DNA of 64,000 nt from Hetaerina americana. Lineage: Eukaryota > Arthropoda > Insecta > Odonata > Calopterygidae. Below the pieces are notes generated by a model that worked only from the letters and a program-made list of their open reading frames with translations, was not told where the DNA came from and did not search any database. The stretch spans positions 7,195,997 through 7,259,996 of the forward strand of contig JAKTNV010000007.1 of the NCBI GenBank assembly GCA_022747635.1, given 5' to 3'. Both the position numbers and the translations under genes were made by a program. Each line of letters starts with the position of its first letter. Within the stretch, counting starts at the first letter, position 1. Below are positions 33,478-43,864 of this stretch, one piece after another.

Positions 33478-33812
33478 ATTAGACGGGCTGTCGGAAAATG
33501 TAATTAAAAAATAAAGAGATGTTTTCACTACTCTCCACATATCGCCCCCTGCGACTTTTTCCTATTCCTTGGATGGAAAAATGTAATAGGGAGACCACTG
33601 GTAAGATGTGGACGCAATAAAGCAAGAAACGACGAGAAAACTGAAAAGCCTAACGACCGAGGACTTTCAAGGGTGCTTTAAGCAGTGGAAAACAAGAATA
33701 TGGAATGAGTGCATAGCAACGAATGGAGAGTACTTTGAAGAGGACAAAATCGATGTAGACTAAATTTTGCAAAATAGTTTTCTTGGCCTCTGTTCGCGTA
33801 TTTATTGGACAT
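33478..33812 (+). pseudogene. Mariner derivative, C-terminal transposase only
   Basis: 33590-33763 encodes DVDAIKQETTRKLKSLTTED, then FQGCFKQWKTRIWNECIATN and GEYFEEDKIDVD before the stop, a mariner C-terminus. It is preceded by a frameshifted CDFFLFP-type box (CCTGCGACTTTTTCCTATTCC, 33549). The left end has GGGCTGTCGGAAAATG. The first two thirds are deleted. Same family as 59262-59760. Confidence 0.82.
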
Positions 33813-33814
33813 GG

Positions 33815-34220
33815 TATTGCATCGAACGTCACGACGGCAAGTATGAAGCATGGAAAACTGAAGATAGATTAATAGTGGAAAACTAGAGAAATTTCGCGCG
33901 GAACGTTATATTTGTCACGGAGCGTTCTGAAATTATCGTTGTTAGGCAGATTGCCAAAGATTAGGTTATGATGATGAAGAGTAACATATCAAATGTAACG
34001 CTGAGGTCCACGCTAACTTGGAAGCAAGGTGTCTTCCACTAGGCTCCCAAATATTCGGAGATAATTTAATAAAATTCGGATCAACTTGTCGATTCCTATA
34101 TAATTATTTTCATTGCTCTTACTGCAGTGTTGAAGGGCCGAAAAAGTCCGTGAAATACCGGGACAAATGGTCGGTGAGATATACTGTCTAATCAATCAGC
34201 CAATAGTTTTTTTCAGCAAA
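33815..34220. other. Unassigned
   Basis: No gene recognised. Confidence 0.35.
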
Positions 34221-34229
34221 ATCAGTAGT

Positions 34230-34545
34230 AGTAGTATTTAGGGGAAGCGATCGACAGCTAAGGTCAATTGCGCCATTAGGGGTGGACGGGAAAGGGTGGA
34301 GAGAAACCACCCTTTACCCTTTTCCTTTCGTTGAGAGTAGGCATTAGCCTACTCTCAACGAAAGGCGCCAAGGGATCCACAATTTAACGTCCCATCCGGC
34401 GTACTCGCTCAAAGTGCCCTTCGCAAAGCACCTCAAGTAGGGATCGAGATACCACTGAAAAAATATTCAACACCGCCGGGATTTGAACCCGGGCCCCCTA
34501 GGTGGAAAGCCATTGCGATAGCCACAGCTCCATCTCGATCCCCCT
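34230..34545 (-). repeat. SINE family 2, copy 1 (tRNA-derived), with hairpins
   Basis: On the minus strand the head at 34545-34465 has GGAGCTGTGGCTATCG as an A-box region and a B box GGTTCAAATCC. The body matches 45285-45570. This copy contains two hairpins: a 9-bp stem at 34291-34299/34307-34315 and a perfect 19-bp stem at 34324-34342/34347-34365 with a 4-nt loop. The other copy lacks the left arm of the 19-bp stem. Confidence 0.82.
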
Positions 34546-34549
34546 TGCA

Positions 34550-35770
34550 TAAAAGAGTACAACAAATTGCTAGCCCAAATACGGAACCCTACTACGTAAT
34601 ACTTTTTAAATTTGGTTTCCTGAACTCCATGGCAACTTCATCTTCCAGGTTCCAACAATTCCTCCAGCTGTAGCGGAATGGGACCATGGGTGCCGCAGCT
34701 CTTCTCGGCAGGGTGCAAGGCTCAAGGGATCGGTGAGACGATCCTCCTCTTCGTTGCTGTCGGATGGGACACCGATTTCCCTCATGAGCGAAGGGATTAA
34801 CCTAAGGTGCGCGGGCAGAGAGCGCGGATGTCGGCAGAGGGGCTCGGAGGAATGAGCCGCAGTCCTCGGGTCTCGGCGGAGGCGAAGGACCAAGACGCGG
34901 CGGGGATAGGGCGCCCATCTGCGGCATCTGAACAGACGCGGACGACGAGGTGACGGACCCCCGCGGTGGGCAGCGGAGCAGGTAAGGAGATCGCCACAAT
35001 AAATCGAGTCTACGGACCATTAAGACCAACCACAGGTAACGCGATGTGACTGCGATGACATTTTTGAGTGCCAGGAGGTGGCCTCACTAAAATCCCCACC
35101 ATTTTTACGGCAAACAAAGAGTAATGCAGGATATAATTTTTGAGAATTTACGACCGCCCCGCGGAGATGAAAAAACGAGATCTTTGGAATGTATTCCTCA
35201 TCAATGCGTCTTGGATGAAAATAATTTTCGCGGCACACTCGCGCCGGAGTCCTCACCACGAGAAACATGAGAACGACGAGCATAGTAAATCAACTTGGCG
35301 TAGGCTTCTGTCCTCCGACTGCACATTGCATTGCCTCCCCCCCCTGCCGCGCGGATGACGTCCTTTTAAGTTAATTACAATCGGAAAAGAAGTTTGACCG
35401 AACCCCGGGATAAGAGCCACGAAACTCCCTCCTTCCAGGATGAAGCGTTTAACATTGATTTACCAAGCCAAGGTCTGAGCAGAGAACAATCAAAATCTGA
35501 CGAATTGGAATCCGCGGTGACTGTGTCCCCAAGCCAGAGAAGGTGCTCGGAAACCGGGACTTCATGCGCCCGTGTTCGCCAACCAGCAGGCAAATGCCTC
35601 GCAAGGCAAGGTGAGCGTTTCAAGGGAAAACAAAAAAAAGAAAGAAAAAAAATTAAATTTAAGACTCGACAGCATTTTGGCATTTAAATTTCTTTCGTGC
35701 CTTTTTCTCAAGGCCAAGTAAGAGTGAGTATTAGGCAGAAAAACTGGAGGAAAAATAATTAAACCAGGCG
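34550..35770. other. Unassigned, GC-rich at 34600-35010
   Basis: Open frames on the minus strand (34606-35029) and at 35375-35683 show no recognisable domain. No gene called. Confidence 0.4.
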
Positions 35771-35774
35771 GTTT

Positions 35775-35995
35775 ACATAGCCCATTATGAAAGTAATGCG
35801 CATTATTTTATTTATTTCTCATGGAAAAATAGATTTATTGATCGTATTTGTACAAAATCTTAAACTTCTTCAACATACTCCCACACCTGCATCAATATAC
35901 ACGTGTCCGCCACGCCCGGAAGGCATCACCCTGGAACTCCTCTCTACGGGAATGTCTCTCAGGAACGTTGTAACATGCTTTTGGATGTTTTGACA
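35775..35995 (-). pseudogene. Mariner-type transposase C-terminal fragment with end repeat
   Basis: The minus strand reads REEFQGDAFRAWRTRVY, stop, then a tail and GSMLKKFKILYKYDQ, resembling the last 50 residues of a mariner-group transposase. The left end (CATAGCCCATTATGAAAGTAATGCG, positions 35776-35800) has TIR character. The body is missing and stops are present. The right side runs into a CR1 fragment. Confidence 0.55.
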
Positions 35996-36120
35996 GTCCA
36001 CATATTCCCCGTATCTGTTTCACCCAGGAGAGGTCGTGAGTGAGGGTAACGCCCTCAAACATTTAATTGAGTCTACACATTCCATTTCGGTGCACCCGTC
36101 GCAGTAGGCGTTCTCTTGCT
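35996..36120 (-). pseudogene. CR1-like LINE, short RT fragment
   Basis: The minus strand corresponds to the TEMECVDSIK-LGVTLTHDLS-W-KQIRG-CG stretch after the RT palm (36010-36115), as also seen at 17700-17815 and 51640-51720. Confidence 0.75.
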
Positions 36121-36124
36121 CAGA

Positions 36125-37905
36125 GTTTTATTTTATTTGATCCCGTAAAAATACGAACTTTCGGTCGAAAGAGAAGGATTGAAGGGTATCGTACTTCCTA
36201 GACTGGCTATGGTACGTGGCACTGCGGTGTGGAACCGTGGCACTACGGTTTCTCTTGCACTTCAACGAGCATCTTCGGGGCCGAAAAAGCTCGCACCTCC
36301 GATTCCTCATCAATGTTCGCTGTAACGCGAAAGAAACGATATGCATTTGATGCCGCTCATGCAATAATAACTTCGGAAGCCACCGCGGAATCATAAGGGA
36401 AGGAACCAGAATGAGCGACGCAACTGCAATTTCTTCGGCCATCCGATCCCAACTGCGCGGAATCCGGGTCATCGGGCGGCAAAGCCAACGTAATCCTGTG
36501 GAGAGGGGGCGAACTTGCATCGAGAGGACCCACAAGGGGGGGGGGGGGCAGAGGGTGTGGGGGAGTCCTTTCGCTAACCCAGGAATATTGGAAAATACAA
36601 AGAGAGCGAGAGAGTGGGGCGGGGGAAGAGGGAGGGAGGGAGAAGGAGGCGGCGGCGGCTGCTGCTGCTCCACGTCTCCGTCAAATGGCACGGCATTCCG
36701 GTGAGAACCGCTCGATAGACGGACCCGCCGCCGGAGACTCCGGGGTGGAGGGGGAGACGTGTACCGGAGGGGGATTTGAAGACTGATCTTCAGAATGGAC
36801 TGCGGCTCCGAAAACGCGGATCGAATCACTCGAGTTGGTGCGCTCCCCATCCCTAACCCCCGATACCGCACCACTATCCGGATGTAAGAGACGTTTAACC
36901 CACATCAGCCTGGGTATCTAATAGCCCACGCTAACAATTGTTTTTGGCTGTCTTTCGGGCCCAAGCGTCGCCTATAGGCCTTCGTCGCCCAACTAAGAGA
37001 CTCGCGACAGAGGTCAATTTTAAAGAAATGCTCACGATTTTAAAAACTGCCCTTATTCGCCCATTCTCAATGGTGCATAAAGATCCAGGGAAATATCGAG
37101 AATTGTATGTGTACCGAAAGATAAACCTAGTATGGTCAACTCTTCCCTTTCAAGCATTCACACGATCTTTGAACGTGTGCGTGAAATAAAACGGAAATCA
37201 GAATTTAGCGTCCCGCCGCACAGTTATGTAGCATTTCCATCAAGGAAGTAGACATTTGGCCACTGCTTATCCTACTTATAAATGATGAGGTTTGGTCCTT
37301 AGCGCAGCAAGGAAACCAGTCTGCAAAGGCTGACTCCATCTGAAAATGTTAGCTTTCGTAGTGCGGTGTAGAGGCACTGGTGCCGACAAAAGACGATCGG
37401 AAGGCGAGCGTAAATATGAACATGATCGATCGACAGCTCCCGCTGAGAGCAAGGGCAGGAAATTGGAAAGGACACTCCGTCAATGGAAGCATTGGATCCC
37501 CGCGCGTGTGGCGACGGTCGTGCGAGATGGCGAGCACGCCGGCTCAATAATTACACACCACCACCACGACATCTCTGTGCCAAAATGGTATATGCTTCCG
37601 ACGTGATTGGCTAGACAATTCGATTGCATAGACAATGAACAGAAATGGTGGCCAATCTTAACGCCAGTAATAGCTTCGCGCGTGATACAAAAGAAGAAAT
37701 ATGTTGAACGAAATCAAATTCCAGCATTCCATTCCTTCACAGCGAAAACGATTTTAAAATGTCTAACAATACCTGTTTCGGTGGTAATTTTTCGTTCACT
37801 TACATTTTTGAAATTGAATGACCTTTTGAAAGGAAGAATCCCTGCTTTCGTTGTGAAAATACTCATATTTTCTCGAAATGTGAGTTAGATTTAAAAACCA
37901 TACGT
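36125..37905. other. Unassigned, GC-rich at 36400-36850
   Basis: Open minus-strand frames (36128-36905) are Pro/Ser/Arg-rich without a domain. There is a G homopolymer of about 13 near 36536-36548 and a GGGAG-rich stretch at 36620-36650. No gene called. Confidence 0.4.
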
Positions 37906-37907
37906 GA

Positions 37908-38175
37908 CATGAACGATAGACATAGTAACCCGGAGATCGGTTTGGTAGGTGATGATAGATTTTACACAGTACAAAGCCCTATACGGCGTGTGAAATTCAC
38001 ACATTAGCAGGGTACAGGGAGGCAGTTCCTTTCCCTGTGCTGGTAATGGTTTCACATTTTCTACCTGAAAAATCACACAGCTTAGAGTGACCAGAGAGGA
38101 GTGTCCGGGAATCGAACCTAAGAGCTCTGGTTAGTAGTTCATCAACGCTCTACCCCTGGACTACCGCGTCCATCA
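37908..38175 (-). repeat. SINE family 1, copy 2
   Basis: Same body and tRNA-like head as 4275-4540. The B box is eroded (GGTTCGATTCC with changed flank) and there is an extra base in the A-box region. Confidence 0.85.
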
Positions 38176-38179
38176 TTGG

Positions 38180-38500
38180 TTCGTTCACTTCTTCTTGAAA
38201 TGATAAGGGCTCTTAGAAGGCCCTCCTTTCGATTTGAAAATGTTCGGCTTGTGTGTGTAAGATTCAAAACAGAGATTGCAGCACGTACGTACGATACATC
38301 ATTCGAGTGTTTCTGACAAATAACAAAGATTGGAACTCCCGCGGGAAATTCCTGTGATAAGCACTCCCTTCAGCAGCCACTTCATAAACCCGTTGTCCGA
38401 TAATCTTTCCAGAGATGTACCATAGATGCTTCACGACCGAAACACTTCACTCCGAGATAAGAGAGGAGGCCACGCGGCCTCTTTCGATCATCACAACTGT
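38180..38500. other. Unassigned
   Basis: No gene recognised. Confidence 0.35.
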
Positions 38501-38501
38501 A

Positions 38502-38830
38502 CGCAAAGAGGGTGGGCTGAAACCTAATGCACGCACGCTTGTAGACCACAAAAAAATGCCCTCAAATAGTACTAGTGGTGGCATGTGGAAGTAACATTCC
38601 CCCTCAACACGCATGCGCAGGTTTGAGGTCGTTTCATTTAACCAGTGTGCTTTGAGAAGCGGAAGTATGGAGACGTGTTCCAGTGCCATGTCAACGCGAA
38701 TTAAACGGCGTGCTGTTATCGAATTTTTAACTGCTGAAAAAGTGACTCCTACTGAGATGCATCGTCGTTTAAAGGCTGTTTATGATGCTGTTGATAGGTA
38801 TCATCCATTCTCACTCTCTTCCGTCACTGG
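38502..38830 (+). pseudogene. Mariner 5' end with transposase N-terminus
   Basis: The TIR-like GAGGGTGGGCTGAAACCTAA starts at about 38509, with TA at 38500-38501. The reading frame from 38613 gives SSAMSTRIKRRAVIEFLTAE, then KVTPTEMHRRLKAVYDAVDR, the N-terminal helix-turn-helix of a common insect mariner family, and then loses homology. The 3' two thirds are deleted. Confidence 0.85.
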
Positions 38831-38867
38831 AATCGCATCGATGAAACAGTTGTACTTTTGCGCAGGG

Positions 38868-38935
38868 CAACTGGGTTCGATTCCCAGCATTATCAGCGTC
38901 GTCCCTGCCCCACGTTTTGTTCAATGTGGAAAACA
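38868..38935 (+). repeat. tRNA-like T-arm (possible SINE scrap)
   Basis: CTGGGTTCGATTCCCAG (38871-38887) forms a perfect T-arm with a B box, but no good A box or acceptor stem is visible upstream. Confidence 0.35.
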
Positions 38936-38939
38936 CTTA

Positions 38940-39500
38940 CGATCGAAACAGGTCGACCCTCGTATTGCACGGGGAGCTAAATCATACGGCCCTTCTATTG
39001 CGAGATAGTTTCCGACACCTCCGGTCGGCTCCCCCCGTGACCCTCTCACACCCCTCCATCCCGACTTTCTACTCCATCGACCCGATCGTCCACTTAACAT
39101 GAGAAACAAGGTAGAGAGCATCCGAAGTGCACCAGAATATCACCAAATGCACACAGTTCTCAATCTGTGAAACGTGACCTGTGAGAGTTTCTGCGGCAAA
39201 GGTGCTGCGAGCTTCCAGGCCATTGCGCCTTGGTGCCACCGTTTATCCGATCTATCGATTGTCAATACTCGCGGTGCTCGATGTAAGGTGAACGTGATGC
39301 GCAGCGGGGTCACGCTACCCCAAACTCCCGATCTCTTGTCCACTATTGGACACCAGGGAAAGTCACTGGCATCGCTTTGGATTTTCTATGATTCCCAAAT
39401 GATCCATTCCACTGCTTCAGGCTTCACTTCGCTGGAAGTATTTATTTACACACTAATAAGACTTTGTACTTTTCCACAGATTTTTATTAGGAAAGTGCGA
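38940..39500. other. Unassigned
   Basis: No gene recognised. Confidence 0.35.
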
Positions 39501-39501
39501 G

Positions 39502-39505
<4 letters not shown>

Positions 39506-39545
<40 letters not shown>
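39506..39545. repeat. (TA)n microsatellite
   Basis: A pure TA tract immediately left of the large inverted repeat. Confidence 0.92.
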
Positions 39546-39548
<3 letters not shown>

Positions 39549-39556
39549 TATATTAT

Positions 39557-39758
39557 ATATATAAAAACACGGATGTAGATTTGTAGAATATAGAGACACA
39601 AAGAAAGGACACTCACAATATGTTATTTGACGTTTCGACAGCTCGGCTGTCGTCTTCAGAATCCCGAGCCGAGCTGTCGAAACGTCAAATAACATATTGT
39701 GAGTGTCCTTTCTTTGTGTCTCTATATTCTACAAATCTACATCCGTGTTTTTATATAT
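39557..39758. repeat. Perfect 92-bp inverted repeat, 18-nt loop
   Basis: The arms 39557-39648 and 39667-39758 are exact reverse complements over 92 bases, around the loop 39649-39666. Each arm carries the stem-loop tail motif: CTGAAGACGACAGC, CGA, GCTGTCGAAACGTC reads on the minus strand of the left copy, and the right copy carries the same GAAAC half on the plus strand. It is therefore two copies of a retroelement end placed head to head. It lies between two TA tracts. Confidence 0.95.
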
Positions 39759-39791
39759 TTGTGCGTCGCCGAAGAGCGTTCCATTTCGAAG

Positions 39792-39795
<4 letters not shown>

Positions 39796-39849
<54 letters not shown>

Positions 39850-39853
39850 TATA
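39796..39853. repeat. (TA)n microsatellite
   Basis: A pure TA tract to the right of the inverted repeat. Confidence 0.92.
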
Positions 39854-39899
39854 TACGCTCTGTCCTGGCCTTATACATTCTTCCGCTGTTTGTTAAGAA

Positions 39900-39985
39900 C
39901 ATTTGAACTTGATGATGTCGCAAGTCGGTGAAACGCGTTGTACCTTATGATAAAAATCTGTGGAAAAGTAATAAGTCTTTTCAGG
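39900..39985 (+). repeat. Stem-loop retroelement tail
   Basis: TTGATGATGTCGCAAGTCGG then TGAAACGCGTTGTACC, then ATAAAAATCTGTGGAAAAG: the order shared with the other tails. The central stem is weak in this copy. Confidence 0.6.
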
Positions 39986-39989
39986 ATGG

Positions 39990-40300
39990 ATAACCCAACA
40001 CCGCAGAATTCTCGCGAATTTGATTCTTTCCAACTTTCTTTCGCTAAAAAGTCTAACGTCGGGAAGAAAAATGGGCGCTAGATTGGCGGTCGGTGATAAG
40101 GCACACGGTGATATCTCACACGATGTTGGCCCCATTCCGCTTCACCAAGGCTTCCAAAGGAATTTGATAACGTCGTTTGGAAGTTCAGTCGGGTAAAACT
40201 TGTGCGACCTCAGTTCTTTAAGGTCTAGTGGAGAGTCAAAGGGCGGTCTATTATATCCATTTTGTCAAAAAGACTACAACATTCCCAAGAGAATCCATGT
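39990..40300. other. Unassigned
   Basis: No gene recognised. Confidence 0.35.
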
Positions 40301-40302
40301 TC

Positions 40303-40408
40303 CAAGAAACTGCGGGAGATGCCGCAGCACTAACAGACATCGAGGGAACCGGGTTCGAATCCCGGTCAAGGCGAATGACTTTTTCACTCTGAAATTGTTG
40401 CATTGAAT
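40303..40408 (+). repeat. SINE family 3, copy 2 (internally deleted)
   Basis: It starts AAGAAACTGCGGGAGATGCC. The A-box half of the tRNA head is lost. The T-arm CCGGGTTCGAATCCCGG (40349-40365) is perfect, and it ends TCTGAAATTGTTGCATTGAA. Confidence 0.82.
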
Positions 40409-40409
40409 C

Positions 40410-41630
40410 CATATCATTCATAGGTCCATACTAATGACTCCTGCGATCACTTTATTAAGCCGAAAAACACCTCCGAAAATGGATTGCCTGATTAAAATCG
40501 TAATTTAAAAGAGATTGACGAAAGAGTAGGGGGATCGGAAAAACGAAAACAGTAAGGAATTCGCCGAAATTCACATGAAATAGTGAATGCTCAACCGTGC
40601 GTGATAGCTGAAGGACAGAGCCCGGGATTCCGTATGACATTTGCTCCTCATTTAATGAGTAAAGCCTTGCATTTGAGGCAATCCATCCCTAATTTAGGCG
40701 AATTCTCCATTTAATTATAGGAAAGGGGAAATCCAGCTGCCCCTGGACTAAGTCAGTGCTACCATTTCAAACAATCAGATACCGAAGAAACATTCGCTGA
40801 TTAGCACAACGCTATTTTTCACTTACGAGAGAGACGAGGTACGAACAAAATTATGAAACAATTCACTGAATTTGCAGACACTAAATCAAGCCTCTTGAGG
40901 AATGATGGCATGGATATTATAAACCCAACCAGAGCAATCCTTAACGACGCCAAACCGCCTCAATACTTTCGTGTACGTTTCTGAGAAATTTTCGACATAT
41001 TCGAACGATTGGTGGGAGCATTAGAGTTGGAGGGGGGGTGGGAAAGGGTCCTTTACCCTCGGGTAAACTCTCTCCAAGACAGTGGGTCAAATCACCCTTC
41101 GCGCACCGAGAGGATGATTTGCGCACTAACCGTTCGAAGTGGTGCGAACGGTCTACGTTAATTCGCGAGACGGATGCAGGCAGACCCCGGGGGGGAAGGG
41201 AGAGTCGATTGAGTGAAGGGGGTGGGGCGGCACATCCCCTCTCGCGTGCACTCCTCGTCGATTGGCCCCCGGGGCAGGCCGTGACGACGACCACCGGGCG
41301 GAAAACAAATGAGCCGAGACGAGCGCCACCACGGGGGGTGGTGCAACGCGATGGTCGGGATTCAAGAAAATAGAGAAACGCAGCCATTATTCTCCCGACC
41401 GAGGCCTGGAGTTTGTCTTCCGGGGCGGCTGAGGTCTTTATCATACCGCGAACTACTGGACTAGCGAGGAAAATTGATATTAGGCGTGTTGACTTTGTGC
41501 AATCGATTCCCAATGCATACAGAAGACAACGCCATTTAAAACAAAATGACCAGACCTGTTCCGACGCTAACGAATATCATCACGAGTTTGCTACCATTAA
41601 CGAAATGTCAAATTGAGTAGCTTCAGGCTT
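40410..41630. other. Unassigned, GC-rich at 41030-41360
   Basis: Open frames in the GC-rich part on both strands show no domain. GGGTCCTTTACCC and GGGTAAAC near 41045-41070 make a small hairpin. No gene called. Confidence 0.4.
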
Positions 41631-41633
41631 ACA

Positions 41634-41700
41634 CCTGATAATGATGTAATACATCGAAACCCGGTCGTAAAATAATAAAAAAAATATTTCAAGTATTATT
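41634..41700 (+). repeat. Stem-loop retroelement tail
   Basis: CCTGATAATGATGTAATACA then TCGAAACCCGGTCGTAAAAT, then AATAAAAAAAATATTT. The stem GATGT-AAT-ACATC precedes GAAAC. Confidence 0.65.
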
Positions 41701-41704
41701 ATTC

Positions 41705-42245
41705 GGAATATTCAGCGGAATATCACTGTGTTTTTTTTTATTTATTTACTACAGAGGTACAGATTTACTAATAACCCCCACGTTTAAAATAAAAAAATAA
41801 TTATTAGCAATAAACATGCAAGACAATAACTACACAAAAATGCATACACACAGGTATAAGTCGACGGTTGTGTCTGTAATCAGTTTTTACGCGAAATTGG
41901 TTTTACTTGAGATATTTCGTCAATTACCTTTAAGGTTTTCAATACTGCGCCTTCATACAACATAATATTATTATTATTACTATTAAAAATACACATGTGC
42001 TGATAGACAGTGTCAGGTGGCACACAAGTCCCAAATAATCGCAAAAGATAATAGATAAAAACAGACTTCAAAACACAAATCTCTTTAACAAAACAAGCCA
42101 ATCTCCATCCCATTTACGACCATTAATCAGCAAGGAAAAAAGATAAATTAAAAAAATTAAGCTATTACATATAATACAATACACCACACATCAATCAAAT
42201 TATTACATATATACCTTACACCTATTCTTAAGAGTATACCCTCTA
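41705..42245. other. Unassigned, AT-rich
   Basis: No gene recognised. Confidence 0.4.
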
Positions 42246-42250
42246 ATAAA

Positions 42251-42330
42251 ATTAAGAATACAAAGTAACTTTCCACTGTCCTTTATTAGCGTACAACCGG
42301 TTTCAACGCTCAAGCGTCATCATCAGGTAC
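42251..42330 (-). repeat. Stem-loop retroelement tail (best copy)
   Basis: The minus strand reads CCTGATGATGACGCTTGAGC then GTTGAAACCGGTTGTACGCT, then AATAAAGGACAGTGGAAAG. The stem is ACGC-TTGA-GCGT (42306-42317 on plus). The CTGATGA and GAAAC boxes flank the stem as in a hammerhead ribozyme core, but the first pair next to the boxes (T with T) does not form, and I could not find matching stems I and III. I therefore do not call it a ribozyme. Confidence 0.65.
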
Positions 42331-42334
42331 AAAA

Positions 42335-43260
42335 TAAATCAGTCGCAATCCACTTTATACCAATCATGAGGGAGAGGAGGGGTGGGCGAGAGATGGGGGA
42401 GAGAAGGAAGTGAAAGAAAATGGAGTTGCGATTGGCGTTGATGGGGAGGAAAATTTTTTTTATTTGTTTTATTTGTTTATAAAACATTGCCTTCCACAAA
42501 GACAGTAACTGAATAATAACACGAATAGATGCATCTCAAATTCCTTTTTCATTTTACGAATAGAGAATGAGTCTTTAGATTTACAGGTAATTATAATTCT
42601 ATATCCACAAATTATCCGCTTGAGCGAGATATCTGTGCTTCCGCATCGATTTCAACGACTTATTTTCGGCCAGAAAGCTCACACTTCGGGGTGTTTGTTT
42701 TGGTGGAGATACAAGCAGACCGCAATTCTCTCAAACGCTACATCAGAAGATAATAGTATTTATCCCTCACGTAACTCCGGACATCCGCGGGTACTTTCGA
42801 TACTGATTCCTTGAGCAGCGTCGATTTCAAATACTGGTCGGCATAGTATCCAAGAGAAATGTGATTACCCGTGTTAGCAAATAGCACGGCACGTATTATG
42901 CGCCCACGCTTCACAGATCTGTGGCGATGGTGATGTAGTAAGATGGAACGAAACGCGGGGGGGGGGGGCCCTTCCCTCTCCTCCCGCGACATTAGTGCAT
43001 AATTATCGCCACTCGTCTCAGCAGCCCAAACATGTCGCCCTTCCTCCCGATTTCCCTCCCGGAATATTTAGGATATCTTCGGATCATCACCCATCGGATC
43101 CATCATCACCTGCAGTCGGCCCCGCATAACACGATATTTATTCAAAAAAATTATCATTTATTATTAATTCGCATAATCTACTGAGGAAAAAAATTAATTT
43201 TACGACAGACTGTTAGCAAAATGTGGGAAGTACAATGCATACATGTGGGACAATATGTAC
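42335..43260. other. Unassigned
   Basis: A G homopolymer of about 12 lies near 42957-42968. No gene recognised. Confidence 0.4.
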
Positions 43261-43267
43261 AGCGTAC

Positions 43268-43860
43268 AGCTAGACATGTGAAACGTTGTTAAACTAAACT
43301 GAGTAGGTCGACCGAAATCATTAGAGGCAAAATATTAGAGAGCTAGAGTAGGGAACACTGATGGAGGGAAGGTTAAATTACAGATTGAAGCTCTTGCATA
43401 AATTAGAAAAAAGTCTCTTCAGCAATTTTTTAGCACCCTGCAAGCCACTAGTTAGGGTGTGTCGGAGGGGGTGGGTCACAAGCAACGGCGTGTGGCAGAG
43501 GGTGAATACACACCAGACTAATTTTAACCCGAATATTGTAACCCCTACCGCGGGCGGACAATGTTATTCTGGTCACTTATCTTTCGTGAAAAAAACGACA
43601 TCTTAAATCTATCTGTTTTACACTTAGCGATGATGTTGTAAATGTATTATTACCCCTATCGTTACGGTAGGCCCTACCTATTACGGTAGGTGAAATCTTA
43701 TCGATAAAATTAGAAAGACGAAGTTTAGAACAGATAAATTTAAGATGTCATTTTTCCCACAAACGAAAAGGGATAAGAACAACATACGGAGGAAACGTAT
43801 TTTCGGTCAACAGTAGCCTGGTGTGAAATCACACCCTGCCACACACCCTAGCGGCGGCAG
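43268..43860 (+). mobile_element. CR1-like LINE 3' fragment, split by another copy
   Basis: The left part (43268-43428) covers the coding end (AAATTACAGATTGAAGCTCT) and stops at CTCTTCAGCAA. The right part (43626-43860) resumes at GCGATGATGTTGTAAATGT and runs to the tail hairpin. Consensus order is continuous across the gap, so the piece between is an insertion. Confidence 0.85.
43429..43625 (-). mobile_element. CR1-like LINE tail inserted in an opposite-strand copy
   Basis: TAGCACCCTGCAAGCCAC ... AATACACACCAGACTAATTT ... CATCTTAAATCTATCTG: a 5'-truncated 3' UTR on the minus strand. A partial duplication of the tail hairpin (43450-43510) is present within it. Confidence 0.83.
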
Positions 43861-43864
43861 TCTA

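Noticed and set aside
42251..42330. Hammerhead ribozyme
   Set aside because: CTGATGA and GAAAC flank a stem, but the pair next to the core is T-T and no convincing stems I and III were found by eye.
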